A stretch of 64,000 bases of DNA from Thermomonas flagellata (GTDB taxonomy: Bacteria; Pseudomonadota; Gammaproteobacteria; Xanthomonadales; Xanthomonadaceae), in assembly GCF_022419185.1 (NCBI RefSeq), contig NZ_JAJOZK010000006.1, forward strand, positions 62,001-126,000, given 5' to 3'. Position numbers and translations under genes: made by a program. Positions 53,786-63,617 of the stretch are shown here, in pieces; the first letter of the stretch is position 1; every line of letters starts with the position of its first letter. The notes under the pieces are model-generated. The model was not told where the DNA came from. It saw nothing but the letters and a program-made list of their open reading frames with translations, and made no database searches.

Positions 53786-55216
53786 ATGCGCCTGCGCCCG
53801 CCCGCCGTCCTCGCCGGCCTGCTGCTGTCCGCCGCCACGCTCGTCCTCGCCGGCACGCCGACGCCGACCCGCATCCCCGAAGCGGCGCTGGCGCGCGCGG
53901 CGGCCTTGCAGCAGACGGCGCTGCAGGACCGCACCGCCTGGGACCTGCTGGAAGGGCTGACCACCGAGATTGGCCCGCGCCTGGCCGGCAGCGAGGCGGA
54001 TGCGCGCGCGGTGGCCTGGACGGTCGCCCGCTTCCGCGCGCTCGGCTTCGACCGGGTGTGGACCGAGCCGGTGACCTTCCCGAAGTGGGAGCGCCGCGGC
54101 GAGTCGGCGCAGGTGCTGGCCCCGTCGCCGCAGCCGCTGCACGTCACTGCGCTTGGCGGCAGCCCGGGCGGCACGGTCGAGGCCGAGGTGGTCGGCTTCC
54201 CGACCCTGGAGGCGCTGCAGCAGGCCGCGCCCGGCAGCCTGGCCGGCAAGATCGCGTTCGTCGATTACCGGATGGAACGCGCGCGCGACGGCAAGGGCTA
54301 TGCGATGGGCGCGCGGGTGCGCGCGGCCGGGCCCTCGGCGGCGATCCGCGCCGGCGCGATCGGCTACCTGATGCGCTCGGCGGGCACCGACTCGCACCGG
54401 CTGCCGCACACCGGCATGACCCGCTTCGAGCCCGGGCTGGTGCCGGTGCCGGCGGCCGCGCTGTCCGCGCCCGATGCCGACCAGCTCGCGCGCCTGCTCG
54501 CGCGCGGGCCGGTGCGGGTGCGCATGCGCCTGGACTGCGGCTGGGATGGCACGGCGACCTCCTACAACGTGATCGGGGAGGTGCGCGGGCGCCGCCTGCC
54601 GCAGGAAATGGTGCTGATCGGCGGCCACCTGGATTCCTGGGATCTCGGCACCGGCGCGATCGATGACGGCGCGGGGGTCGCGATCACCGCCGCGGCCGCG
54701 CACCTGATCGCACGCCTGCCGCCGGCGCAGCGGCCGGCGCGCAGCATCCGGGTAGTGGCCTTCGCCAACGAGGAGCAGGGCCTGTGGGGCGGCCGCGCCT
54801 ACGCCGAGGCGCACCGCGGCGAAGTCGGGCGCATCCAGCTCGGGGCCGAGAGCGACTTCGGCGCCGGCCGCATCTATGCCTTCTCGGCCAAGGTACCGGC
54901 CCAGGCCCAGGCCGCGGTGGCGCAGATCGCGCAGGCGCTGGCGCCGCTCGGGATCGCGCTGCGCAGCGAGGGCGAATCCTGCGGACCCGACCTCGGCCCG
55001 CTGCAGGCGGTCGGCATGGCCTGCGCCGCGCTGGCGCAGGACGGCACCGACTACTTCGACCTCCACCACACCCCGGACGACACGCTCGACAAAGTGGATC
55101 CGGCGGCGCTGGCGCAGAATGTCGCTGCGTATGCCACCTTCGCCTATCTGGCAGCGGACGCCGACGGCGGCTTCGGCAGTGCGCCGAAGCCCGCGCCCCC
55201 CGCCGCATCGAAGTGA
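53786..55216 (+). CDS. Secreted M28-family zinc peptidase
   Basis: 476 residues with a signal peptide (VLAGLLLSAATLVLAG). A PA-like insert domain (~120-270) precedes the M28 aminopeptidase core with zinc ligands in GGHLDSWDLGTGAIDDGAGV (His, Asp), FANEEQGLWGGRAYAE (catalytic Glu-Glu), ESDFGAG and the final His in FDLHHTPDDTLDKVD. It resembles carboxypeptidase Q/PGCP-type secreted aminopeptidases acting on di- and oligopeptides. The start is ATG 53786 with GGAG upstream. It ends 7 nt before the converging TrmH-family gene. Confidence 0.93.
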   Translation: MRLRPPAVLAGLLLSAATLVLAGTPTPTRIPEAALARAAALQQTALQDRTAWDLLEGLTTEIGPRLAGSEADARAVAWTVARFRALGFDRVWTEPVTFPKWERRGESAQVLAPSPQPLHVTALGGSPGGTVEAEVVGFPTLEALQQAAPGSLAGKIAFVDYRMERARDGKGYAMGARVRAAGPSAAIRAGAIGYLMRSAGTDSHRLPHTGMTRFEPGLVPVPAAALSAPDADQLARLLARGPVRVRMRLDCGWDGTATSYNVIGEVRGRRLPQEMVLIGGHLDSWDLGTGAIDDGAGVAITAAAAHLIARLPPAQRPARSIRVVAFANEEQGLWGGRAYAEAHRGEVGRIQLGAESDFGAGRIYAFSAKVPAQAQAAVAQIAQALAPLGIALRSEGESCGPDLGPLQAVGMACAALAQDGTDYFDLHHTPDDTLDKVDPAALAQNVAAYATFAYLAADADGGFGSAPKPAPPAASK

Positions 55217-55223
55217 CGGCGGT

Positions 55224-56006
55224 TCAGGCCGCGCGCGCCGCCCACTGCGCCAGCAGCACCGCGGTCGCGGCGGCCACGTTCAGGCTCTCCACCGCGCCGC
55301 TGCCGGGGATCGACAGCCGCAGGTCGCAGGCCGCGGCCAGCGCCGGGGCCAACCCCGGCCCTTCCGCGCCGAGCACGTATACCAGCCGCGCTGGCAACGG
55401 CGTGCGGAACAGATCCGCGCCGCCGCGCACCACGGTCGCCGCGAGCCGGAAGCCGGCCGCGCGCAACTGCGCGATCGCAGTTTCCGCCGGCGGCAGCCGC
55501 ACCAGCGGCACCGCCTCCGCGCCGCCCTCGGCGACCCGCGCCGCCGCGCCGGACAGCGCCAGCGTGGACGCCGGCGGCAGCAGCAGCGCGCCGACTCCGA
55601 AATGCGCCGCGCTGCGCAGGATCGCGCCGAGGTTGTGCGGGTTGCCGACTCCGTCCAGCCACAGTGCGCACTGCGGGCCAGGCGCGCGCGCGGCCAGCCA
55701 GTCGGCCAGCGCCCGCGGCGGCGCGCGCCGCACGTCCGCGACCACGCCCTCGTGGTGCGCGCTGCCGGCCAGCCGCTGCAGGTCGGCGTCCTCCACCACC
55801 CGGTAGCCGATCCGCTGCGCCACGCACCATTTCAACAGCGGCTGCAGGCGCGGGATACGCGCGGGCGCGAGGTAGAGCTTGCGGATCGCCTGCGGCCGGT
55901 GCGCGAACACCGCCTCGACCGCGTGCAGGCCGTACACCCGCAGTTCCTCGCCGGCGCCGCGCGCAGGCGCACGCGGGCGTGCCGGGCGTGCAGGACGCTC
56001 GCTCAC
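55224..56006 (-). CDS. TrmH/SpoU-family RNA 2'-O-methyltransferase
   Basis: 260 residues from GTG 56006, which overlaps the upstream stop (GTGA). The N-terminal substrate domain is RlmB-like (LRVYGLHAVEAVFAHRPQAI). The SPOUT knot motifs are ALWLDGVGNPHNLGAILRSA, LVYVLGAEGPGLAP and LRLSIPGSGAVESLNVAAAT. It methylates a ribose in tRNA or rRNA; the exact site cannot be read from sequence, and RlmB itself may be encoded elsewhere. Confidence 0.92.
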   Translation of the reverse strand: MSERPARPARPRAPARGAGEELRVYGLHAVEAVFAHRPQAIRKLYLAPARIPRLQPLLKWCVAQRIGYRVVEDADLQRLAGSAHHEGVVADVRRAPPRALADWLAARAPGPQCALWLDGVGNPHNLGAILRSAAHFGVGALLLPPASTLALSGAAARVAEGGAEAVPLVRLPPAETAIAQLRAAGFRLAATVVRGGADLFRTPLPARLVYVLGAEGPGLAPALAAACDLRLSIPGSGAVESLNVAAATAVLLAQWAARAA

Positions 56007-56422
56007 CGCAGCCACCACCAGGCCGCGGCGGCGAGCGCGGCCAGTGCCAGCAGCAGCCAGCGCATCCCGCCCGGGCGGTCACCCGGCATCACCGTCGGCG
56101 GACGCCCGGCCGTGAGCCCGTGCTGCGTGCGCGCCTTGGCGGTCGCCAGCGCGGCGCGCGCGGCCTGCTCCGCCGGCGCGGCCTCCGCTCCGGCCTGACT
56201 GGCCGCGTGGGCTGCGCGCTGCGCGGCCTTGGCCGCCTTGCCGCCGGCCTGCCCGGCCAGCGCGCGCAGATGCCCCTCGAGGATCTGCATCGCCTGCGCC
56301 AGGTCGAGGTCGTTGCCGTAGGTCTCGCGGATCAGGCGCAGTGCGGTCAGGCGGTCGCCGCGCCGCAGCGCGGCGACCAGTTGCGGCGGCAGCGGCCGCC
56401 CGCGGGTGTCGATCGCGGCCAT
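56003..56422 (-). CDS. L7/L12-like-domain protein with C-terminal membrane anchor
   Basis: 139 residues. The first ~50 (PPQLVAALRRGDRLTALRLI, RETYGNDLDLAQAMQIL) resemble the ribosomal L7/L12 C-terminal fold. An Ala-rich region (~55-95) and linker lead to a single C-terminal helix (MRWLLLALAALAAAAWWWLR), so the protein looks tail-anchored with its soluble part in the cytoplasm. Function is unknown. It overlaps the methyltransferase gene by 4 nt and may assist it or be co-expressed only. Confidence 0.75.
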   Translation of the reverse strand: MAAIDTRGRPLPPQLVAALRRGDRLTALRLIRETYGNDLDLAQAMQILEGHLRALAGQAGGKAAKAAQRAAHAASQAGAEAAPAEQAARAALATAKARTQHGLTAGRPPTVMPGDRPGGMRWLLLALAALAAAAWWWLR

Positions 56423-56469
56423 CCCCGGCCCCGTGGACGATGGATGGACAGCTTAGCGCGGCGCGCGGC

Positions 56470-57480
56470 TCAGGCGTTGCCGTCCCACTGCCCGAGCGCA
56501 GCCAGCCCATTGGCGCGCGCGCGCGCGAACACCACCTGCTGGGCGCGCTGCCAGTTGCCCTGCATGTCCTGCGCCCACAGCTTGAGCGCGGCCTGCTGCA
56601 TGGCGCGGCCGTAGCTGAAGCTGAGCGGCCACGGGTGCGGGCCCATCCGATTCATCGCGTCCAGGTGCGCGGTGGCGTCCTCGTCGCTCTGCCCGCCGGA
56701 CAGGAACACGATGCCCGGCAGGATCGCCGGCACTGCCGTCTTCAGGCACATCAGGGTGGACTCGGCCACCTCCTCGACCTCGGCCTGCTCCGGGCAGTCC
56801 TTGCCAGGCACCACCATCGACGCCTTCAGGATGGTGCCTTCCAGCATCACGTTCTGGTTGTACAGCGCATCGAACAGCGCGCGCAGGGTGACCTCGGTGA
56901 CCTCGTAGCAGGTCTCGATGTCGTGGTCGCCGTCCATCAGCACCTCCGGCTCCACCATCGGCACCAGGCCCTGCTCCTGGCACAGCGCGGCGTAGCGCGC
57001 CAGCGCGTGCGCATTGGCCTCGATGCAGGTGCCCGAGGGCATGTCCTCGCCGATCGTGATCACCGCGCGCCACTTGGCGAAGCGCGCGCCGAGGCGGGCG
57101 TATTCCGCCAGGCGCTCGCGCAGCCCGTCCAGGCCCTCGGTCACCAGCTCGCCGGGGAAGCCGGCCAGCGCGTGCGTGCCCTTGTCCACCTTGATCCCCG
57201 GGATCATGCCGCGCTCGGCCATGTACTTGGCGAACGGCACCCCGTCGCGGGTGGACTGGCGCAGGGTCTCGTCGTACAGGATCGCGCCGGAGATGTGCTG
57301 CGCCAGGTTCGGGGTGGTGAGCAGCAGCTCGCGGTAGGCGCGGCGGTTGGCCTCGCTGTTCTCGACCCCGACCGCGGCGAAGCGTTTGGCAATCGTGCCG
57401 GAGGATTCGTCGATGGCGATGATGCCCTTGCCCGGGGCGACCATCGCGCGGGCGGTTTCGGCAAGCTGGTCGATGCTCAT
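56470..57480 (-). CDS. Class I fructose-bisphosphate aldolase
   Basis: 336 residues from ATG 57480. The class I Schiff-base lysine lies in LEGTILKASMVVPGKDC. Other motifs are GKGIIAIDESSGTIAKRF, GVPFAKYMAERGMIPGIKVD, ARFAKWRAVITIGEDMPSG and LVPMVEPEVLMDGDHDIETC. It interconverts fructose-1,6-bisphosphate with DHAP and glyceraldehyde-3-phosphate without a metal. It is the last of four same-strand genes gap-pgk-pyk-fba, with a TACAAT -10 box 32 nt upstream suggesting its own promoter. Confidence 0.96.
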   Translation of the reverse strand: MSIDQLAETARAMVAPGKGIIAIDESSGTIAKRFAAVGVENSEANRRAYRELLLTTPNLAQHISGAILYDETLRQSTRDGVPFAKYMAERGMIPGIKVDKGTHALAGFPGELVTEGLDGLRERLAEYARLGARFAKWRAVITIGEDMPSGTCIEANAHALARYAALCQEQGLVPMVEPEVLMDGDHDIETCYEVTEVTLRALFDALYNQNVMLEGTILKASMVVPGKDCPEQAEVEEVAESTLMCLKTAVPAILPGIVFLSGGQSDEDATAHLDAMNRMGPHPWPLSFSYGRAMQQAALKLWAQDMQGNWQRAQQVVFARARANGLAALGQWDGNA

Positions 57481-57511
57481 GCGGCGGCTCGGCGTGCAGT
57501 GGGAGAGGCGG

Positions 57512-57517
57512 ATTGTA
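57512..57517 (-). promoter_or_regulatory. -10 box of the aldolase gene
   Basis: TACAAT on the minus strand, five of six matches to consensus, 32 nt before the aldolase start in the 126-bp gap after pyk. The -35 box is weak. Confidence 0.45.
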
Positions 57518-57606
57518 GCCGCGCCTGCCGGCACCGCCGCATACCCGTGGCGGTACTGGGGTGCGGGACGTACATCGCCGCTACCTGCCTCAGCACCCGC
57601 CCGCCG

Positions 57607-59073
57607 CTACAACTCGCCCAACCCCTGGATGCGGCCGTCGGGGACGACTTCGAGCAGGCGCAGGGTGTTGGTCGCGCCGCGGGTCTCCATCCGCTCGCCG
57701 CTGGTGAACACCACGCGGTCGCCGGGCTGCAGCAGGCCGGCGCCGACCAGCATGCGGATGCTGCCGCGCCCGGCCTCGCCGGGGGTCTGGCCGCGGCTGT
57801 CGTAGTCCATCGCGAACACGTCGCGCATCAACGCCATCCGCCGCCGCGCGGGCGCGTGCCGCGAGAACGCGTAGATCGGCACCGAGGCGCGGTAGCGCGA
57901 CAGGTAGCGCGCGGTGCCGCCGGATTCGGTCATCGCCACCACCGCGCGCACGCCGATGTGCTCGGACAGGAACATGGTGGCCATCGCGATCGCCTGGTCG
58001 GCGCGCTCGAGCCCGCGCTTGGCCTGCTCGAAATCGGTGTCGTGCACGAACTGGGTCTCGGCGCCGGCGCAGATGCGCGCCATCGCCTCCACCGCCTTCA
58101 CCGGCCAGCGCCCGGCCGCGGTCTCCTGTGACAGCATCACCGCGTCGGTGCCGTCGATCACCGCGTTGGCCACGTCCAGTACTTCGGCGCGGGTCGGGAT
58201 CGGGCTGTCCACCATCGACTGCAGCATCTGGGTCGCGGTGATCACCACTTTGTCGCGCGCCACCGCCTCGCGGATGATCTTCTTCTGCAGGCCCGGCAGC
58301 GCGGCGTCGCCGATCTCCACGCCGAGGTCGCCGCGCGCCACCATCACCACATCGCTGGCATCCACGATCTCGCCGAGGTTGGCGACTGCCTCGGCGCGTT
58401 CGATCTTGGCCACCAGCGCGGCGTGGCTGCCGTGCGCGCGCGCGACCCGGCGCGCCTCGTGCATGTCGGCGGCGTCGCGGCAGAACGAGACCGCGATGAA
58501 GTCCGCGTCCATCCGCGCGGCGACCGCGATCAGTTCGCGATCGCGCTCGGTGATCGCGCCCAGCGACAGTCCGCCGCCCTGCTTGTTCAGGCCCTTGCGG
58601 TCGGCCAGCACGCAGTCGTTGAGCACGTGGGTGACGATGCGCTCGCCCTCCACCCGTTCCACCCGCAGCTGCACCAGGCCGTCGTCGAGCAGGAGCACGT
58701 CGCCGGGGGCGACGTCGGCAGTGAGTTCGAGATAGCTCACGCCGACCTGGCGCGCGTCGCCGGGCGGGGCATCGGCGCTGGCCAACAGGTCGAAGCGCTG
58801 GCCGGCGCGCAGCGCGACCTTGCCGGCGGCGAAGCGCTCGACCCGGATCTTCGGCCCGGGCAGGTCGGCGAGGATGCCGATCTCGCGCCCGAGGCGCGCC
58901 GCCACCGCGCGCACCGCCTCCGCGCGCTGGACCTGCGCGGAGGGGTCGCCGTGCGAGAAGTTCAGGCGCACCACGTCCACCCCCGCGCGCAGCACCGCCT
59001 CCAGGACTTCCGGCGGATCGGTCGCGGGACCGAGGGTGGCGACGATGCGGGTACGGCGGCGGTGTTCGCTCAT
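57607..59073 (-). CDS. pyk: Pyruvate kinase
   Basis: 488 residues. It converts PEP and ADP to pyruvate and ATP. Motifs are TRIVATLGPATDPPEVLEAV, VVRLNFSHGDP, ILADLPGPKIRVERF, the catalytic lysine in LVAKIERAEAV, VMVARGDLGVEIG and VITATQMLQSM; the C-terminal regulatory domain ends RLLEVVPDGRIQGLGEL. It lies in the order gap-pgk-pyk-fba, which supplies opposite directions of PEP/pyruvate flux together with pckG. Confidence 0.97.
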   Translation of the reverse strand: MSEHRRRTRIVATLGPATDPPEVLEAVLRAGVDVVRLNFSHGDPSAQVQRAEAVRAVAARLGREIGILADLPGPKIRVERFAAGKVALRAGQRFDLLASADAPPGDARQVGVSYLELTADVAPGDVLLLDDGLVQLRVERVEGERIVTHVLNDCVLADRKGLNKQGGGLSLGAITERDRELIAVAARMDADFIAVSFCRDAADMHEARRVARAHGSHAALVAKIERAEAVANLGEIVDASDVVMVARGDLGVEIGDAALPGLQKKIIREAVARDKVVITATQMLQSMVDSPIPTRAEVLDVANAVIDGTDAVMLSQETAAGRWPVKAVEAMARICAGAETQFVHDTDFEQAKRGLERADQAIAMATMFLSEHIGVRAVVAMTESGGTARYLSRYRASVPIYAFSRHAPARRRMALMRDVFAMDYDSRGQTPGEAGRGSIRMLVGAGLLQPGDRVVFTSGERMETRGATNTLRLLEVVPDGRIQGLGEL

Positions 59074-59202
59074 GGCGGCGGGGCGGGGAGGGGCGGGGGC
59101 GGCATCGGCACGCAGCGCGCCGACACCTGCGGCAACGGTAGCACGCGCGCATGACCGCGCCGGGTCGGCGCGCGCTGCAATCGTCGCCAGCGGCGCGCCG
59201 GC

Positions 59203-60384
59203 TCAGCCGGCGGCGCGCGCCTGCAGCGCGGCGACCGCCGGCAAGGTCTTGCCCTCGAGGAACTCGAGGAAGGCCCCGCCGCCGGTGGAGATGTAGGAGA
59301 GGCGGTCGGCGATGCCGAACTTGTCCACCGCCGCCAGGGTGTCGCCGCCGCCGGCGATGGAGAAGGCGCTGGAGTCCGCGATCGCGCGCGCCACCGCCGC
59401 GGTGCCGGCGGCGAAGGCATCGAACTCGAACACGCCGACCGGGCCGTTCCAGACCACGGTGCCGGCCTTGCCGATGCTCCCGGCATAGCGGGCGGCAGTG
59501 GCCGGGCCGATGTCGAGGATCATGTCGCCCTCGCCCACCGCGTCCACTCGCTTCACCGTCGCCGGCGCGTCGGCGGCGAACGCCGGCGCCACCACCACGT
59601 CGAGCGGGAGCGGGATCTCGGCGCCGCGCGCCTGCGCGTCGGCCATGATCTGCTTCGCGGTGTCGATCAGGTCCGGCTCGACCAGCGACTTGCCGACCGC
59701 ATGGCCCTGCGCGGCGAGGAAGGTGTTGGCGATGCCGCCGCCCACGATCAGCTGGTCGACCTTGCCGACCAGGTTGGCCAGCAACTCCAGCTTGGTGCTG
59801 ACCTTGCTGCCGGCCACGATCGCCAGCAGCGGCCGCGCGGGGTCGGCCAGCGCCTGGTCCAGCGCGTCCAGCTCGGCCATCAGCAGCGGGCCGCCGCAGG
59901 CGACCGGCGCGAAGCGGATCACGCCATGGGTGGAGGCCTGGGCGCGGTGCGCGGTGCCGAACGCATCCATCACGAACACGTCGCACAGGGCGGCGTACTT
60001 GCGCGCGAGCGCCTCGTCGTCGGCGCCCTCGCCGACGTTCATGCGGCAGTTCTCCAGCAGCACCAGCTCGCCCGGCGCGACCTGCACGCCGTCCACCCAG
60101 TCGCGCCGCAGCGGCACCGGCCGCCCGAGCAGCTCGGCCAGGCGCGCGGCCACCGGCGCCAGCGAGTCGGCCGCGCTCCACTGGCCCTCCTTCGGGCGCC
60201 CGAGGTGCGAGGTCACCATCACCGCCGCGCCCTTCTCCAGCGCCAGGCGCAGGGTCGGCAGCGAGGCCAGGATGCGCTGGTCGGAGGCGACCCTGCCATC
60301 GGCGATCGGCACGTTGAGGTCCTGCCGGATCAGCACGCGCTTGCCGGCGAGGTCGAGGTCGGTCATGCGGAGGATGGCGGACAT
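59203..60384 (-). CDS. pgk: Phosphoglycerate kinase
   Basis: 393 residues. It converts 1,3-bisphosphoglycerate and ADP to 3-phosphoglycerate and ATP. Motifs are [77 protein letters not shown] and the C-terminal [14 protein letters not shown]. The start is ATG 60384 with AGGGGAAG upstream; ATG 60366 (MTDLDLAG) is a possible alternative. It is preceded by gap (107 nt) and followed by pyk. Confidence 0.97.
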   Translation of the reverse strand: MSAILRMTDLDLAGKRVLIRQDLNVPIADGRVASDQRILASLPTLRLALEKGAAVMVTSHLGRPKEGQWSAADSLAPVAARLAELLGRPVPLRRDWVDGVQVAPGELVLLENCRMNVGEGADDEALARKYAALCDVFVMDAFGTAHRAQASTHGVIRFAPVACGGPLLMAELDALDQALADPARPLLAIVAGSKVSTKLELLANLVGKVDQLIVGGGIANTFLAAQGHAVGKSLVEPDLIDTAKQIMADAQARGAEIPLPLDVVVAPAFAADAPATVKRVDAVGEGDMILDIGPATAARYAGSIGKAGTVVWNGPVGVFEFDAFAAGTAAVARAIADSSAFSIAGGGDTLAAVDKFGIADRLSYISTGGGAFLEFLEGKTLPAVAALQARAAG

Positions 60385-60491
60385 GCGATGGCTTCCCCTG
60401 GCGGTCGAGAACGGTGGCGGTGCAGGCGGGCGGCCGCGCATGGCGGCCGGAAGGTGGCGTGCCCGGCGCGACGGGGCACGCGCGGCGGGCG

Positions 60492-61541
<1,050 letters not shown>

Positions 61542-61582
61542 ACCAGCCACCACCGGCGTGCACGGCGCTTGCAGGCGCAACT

Positions 61583-61596
61583 TTGATCGGGGTCAA
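61583..61596. promoter_or_regulatory. Anr/FNR box between gap and ompW
   Basis: TTGAT-CGGG-GTCAA fits the Anr form TTGAT-N4-GTCAA and matches 9 of 10 bases of the FNR form. It lies 64-77 nt upstream of the ompW start and about 90 nt upstream of gap. OmpW genes are oxygen-regulated through FNR in several gammaproteobacteria, so activation of ompW under low oxygen is likely. Confidence 0.65.
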
Positions 61597-61659
61597 GGCC
61601 CGCTGGCCGCGGCCGGCGCAGCATGCGCGCAGTTCAAACGAAGGCCGATGGAGCCGCCC

Positions 61660-62292
61660 ATGAAACTCGCACGCACTGCCCTTGCCCTGTCCCTGGCCCT
61701 GCTCGCCGCCCCGGCGTTCGCCCAGTCCGCCGGCCACTGGACCGTCGGCGTCGGCGTCCACACGGTCGCCCCGAAGTCCGACAACGGCACCCTGACCAAC
61801 ACCCCGCTCGGCAACCTGCGGATCGACGTCGGCAACAACACCCGCCCGACCATTTCCGCCGAGTACTTCGTGCGCGACAACCTCGGGATCGAGGTGCTGG
61901 GCGCGCTGCCGTTCAAGCACGACATCAACGTGGTCGGGGTCGGCCGGGTCGGCACCACCAAGCACCTGCCGCCGACCGTCTCCCTGCAGTACCACTTCGA
62001 CGCCGGCGCCATGCGCCCGTTCGTCGGCCTGGGCCTGAACTACACCAAGTTCTTCGAGACCCGCGCCGAAGGCCCGATCGCCGGCAACCGCCTGAGCCTG
62101 TCCGACTCCTGGGGCGCCGCCGCGCACGTCGGCGTGGACTTCAAGGTGAGCGAGCGCAGCGCGATCCGGGTCGACTACCGCTGGATCCAGATCGACACCA
62201 AGGTCAAGCTCAACGGCGCGCCGCTCGGCACCCGCAACAAGGTCACCCTGGACCCCTCGGTGTACGGCATCGCCTACGTGATGCAGTTCTGA
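61660..62292 (+). CDS. ompW: OmpW-family outer-membrane protein
   Basis: 210 residues from ATG 61660 (GGAG eight bases upstream; ATG 61648 is an alternative). The signal peptide is [20 protein letters not shown]. The eight-stranded barrel pattern is clear, with [56 protein letters not shown] and the terminal YGIAYVMQF. OmpW forms a narrow hydrophobic channel linked to stress and anaerobic adaptation. An Anr/FNR box lies upstream. Confidence 0.93.
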   Translation: MKLARTALALSLALLAAPAFAQSAGHWTVGVGVHTVAPKSDNGTLTNTPLGNLRIDVGNNTRPTISAEYFVRDNLGIEVLGALPFKHDINVVGVGRVGTTKHLPPTVSLQYHFDAGAMRPFVGLGLNYTKFFETRAEGPIAGNRLSLSDSWGAAAHVGVDFKVSERSAIRVDYRWIQIDTKVKLNGAPLGTRNKVTLDPSVYGIAYVMQF

Positions 62293-62346
62293 ACCAGCGG
62301 CGAGGTCCCGTTCCCTCCGCGGGCCATGCCGGGCTATCCTGCCCGC

Positions 62347-63201
62347 ATGGCCCTCTTTTTTCGCCCCCGCATGCGCCGCGCCCTGCTCCTGAGCCTGCTC
62401 CTCGCCGCCGCCAGCCCGTCCGCCTGGGCCTGGGGTGCCCTTGGCCACCGCATGGTCGGCGAGCTGGCCGAGCGCCAGCTCGATCCCAAGGCGAAGGCCG
62501 AGGTCGCGGTGCTGCTCGCCGGCGAGCCGGACCCGACCCTGGCCGGCGTGGCGAACTGGGCGGACGAGCTGCGCGGCAGCGATCCCGACCGCTTCCGCCA
62601 GACCTCGCGCTGGCACTACATCAACGCCCAGGGCGGCGGCTGCGCGTTCGACGTCGCCCGCGACTGCCCGGACGGCAACTGCGTGGTCGCCGCGATCGAG
62701 CAGCAGCGGCGCATCCTCGGCGACCCCAGCCAGCCGCTGGCGGCGCGCCGCGACGCGCTCAAGTTCCTGGTCCATTTCGTCGGCGACGTGCACCAGCCGA
62801 TGCATGCCGGCGACCGCGACGACGCCGGCGGCAACAAGTACCAGATCAGCCTGCGCACCCCGATCCAGCCGGAGGCCTACGCCCGCCAGAACTACGTGGA
62901 CGGGGTGATGGGCACCAACTTGCATGCGATCTGGGACTACTACGTGCTGGCCAGCCGCGGGCTGGAGTTCCGCGACTACGCCGATCGCCTGCAGGAGGTG
63001 CCGGTGCCGGCGCAGGCGGACGATGCCGATCCGTTGGCGTGGGCGAAGGAATCCTGCGGCCTGATCCAATCCCGCCAGCTCTATCCCAGCGGGCACAAGC
63101 TCGACCAGCGCTATCTTGAGGCGCAGCGCCCGCTGGCCGAACAGCGTATCCGCGAGGCCGCGCACCGGCTGGCCCTGCTGCTGAACCAGACGATCGGCTG
63201 A
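62347..63201 (+). CDS. Secreted S1/P1-type nuclease
   Basis: 284 residues. The signal peptide ([20 protein letters not shown]) would be cut to leave an N-terminal Trp ([17 protein letters not shown]), which coordinates zinc in S1/P1 nucleases. Other zinc ligands are in [44 protein letters not shown] and [12 protein letters not shown]. It degrades single-stranded DNA and RNA in the periplasm or outside, probably for phosphate or nucleotide salvage. A TATCCT hexamer ends 6 nt before ATG 62347, consistent with a leaderless mRNA. Confidence 0.93.
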   Translation: MALFFRPRMRRALLLSLLLAAASPSAWAWGALGHRMVGELAERQLDPKAKAEVAVLLAGEPDPTLAGVANWADELRGSDPDRFRQTSRWHYINAQGGGCAFDVARDCPDGNCVVAAIEQQRRILGDPSQPLAARRDALKFLVHFVGDVHQPMHAGDRDDAGGNKYQISLRTPIQPEAYARQNYVDGVMGTNLHAIWDYYVLASRGLEFRDYADRLQEVPVPAQADDADPLAWAKESCGLIQSRQLYPSGHKLDQRYLEAQRPLAEQRIREAAHRLALLLNQTIG

Positions 63202-63337
63202 GGCCCGACCCGTGCGCGAGGACGCGCCGCTGCGCCGCGCCAGGGCCGGCGGCGGCCTGCGCCAGGCACGGCGGTCAGACGCGCGTCGCCATCGCCACGG
63301 GTAGGTGGACAGATTGTCCCACCCCGCCTCGGGCGCC

Positions 63338-63365
63338 TTGAATATTAGAACTTGCTAAATAATAT
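63338..63365 (+). promoter_or_regulatory. Candidate promoter of the cydP-cydA operon
   Basis: TTGAAT (63338-63343) and TAATAT (63360-63365) are separated by 16 nt in a strikingly AT-rich island about 30 nt before cydP. No clear Anr box is seen within it. The rest of 63202-63395 holds nothing recognisable. Confidence 0.45.
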
Positions 63366-63395
63366 GGAGGCCATCCCGGCTAAGGTGATGGCCCG

Positions 63396-63611
63396 ATGTT
63401 CCGCCGCGACCCGCCTGCGTCCCCGCCGCCGCGCCCGCAGGGCGCCTGGGGGCTGCTACGCCGGCACCTGGCGGTCTTGATCGCGGTCAAGCTCGCGCTG
63501 ATCACGCTGCTTTACGCTCTGTTCTTCAATCCTGCCCGGCGCCCGGCGATCGATGCCGAGGCGGTGGGGCGCCAGCTGCAATCCTCCCCCGTTTCCTCGC
63601 CCGAGAGGTGA
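63396..63611 (+). CDS. Small cytochrome-oxidase-associated protein CydP
   Basis: 71 residues with one membrane segment (~24-45, LAVLIAVKLALITLLYALFF). It resembles the short 'CydP' proteins encoded just upstream of cydA in many beta- and gammaproteobacteria, proposed to be an accessory subunit or assembly factor of cytochrome bd oxidase. AAGG lies about ten bases before the ATG. cydA starts 6 nt after its stop. Confidence 0.78.
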   Translation: MFRRDPPASPPPRPQGAWGLLRRHLAVLIAVKLALITLLYALFFNPARRPAIDAEAVGRQLQSSPVSSPER

Positions 63612-63617
63612 CATGCC

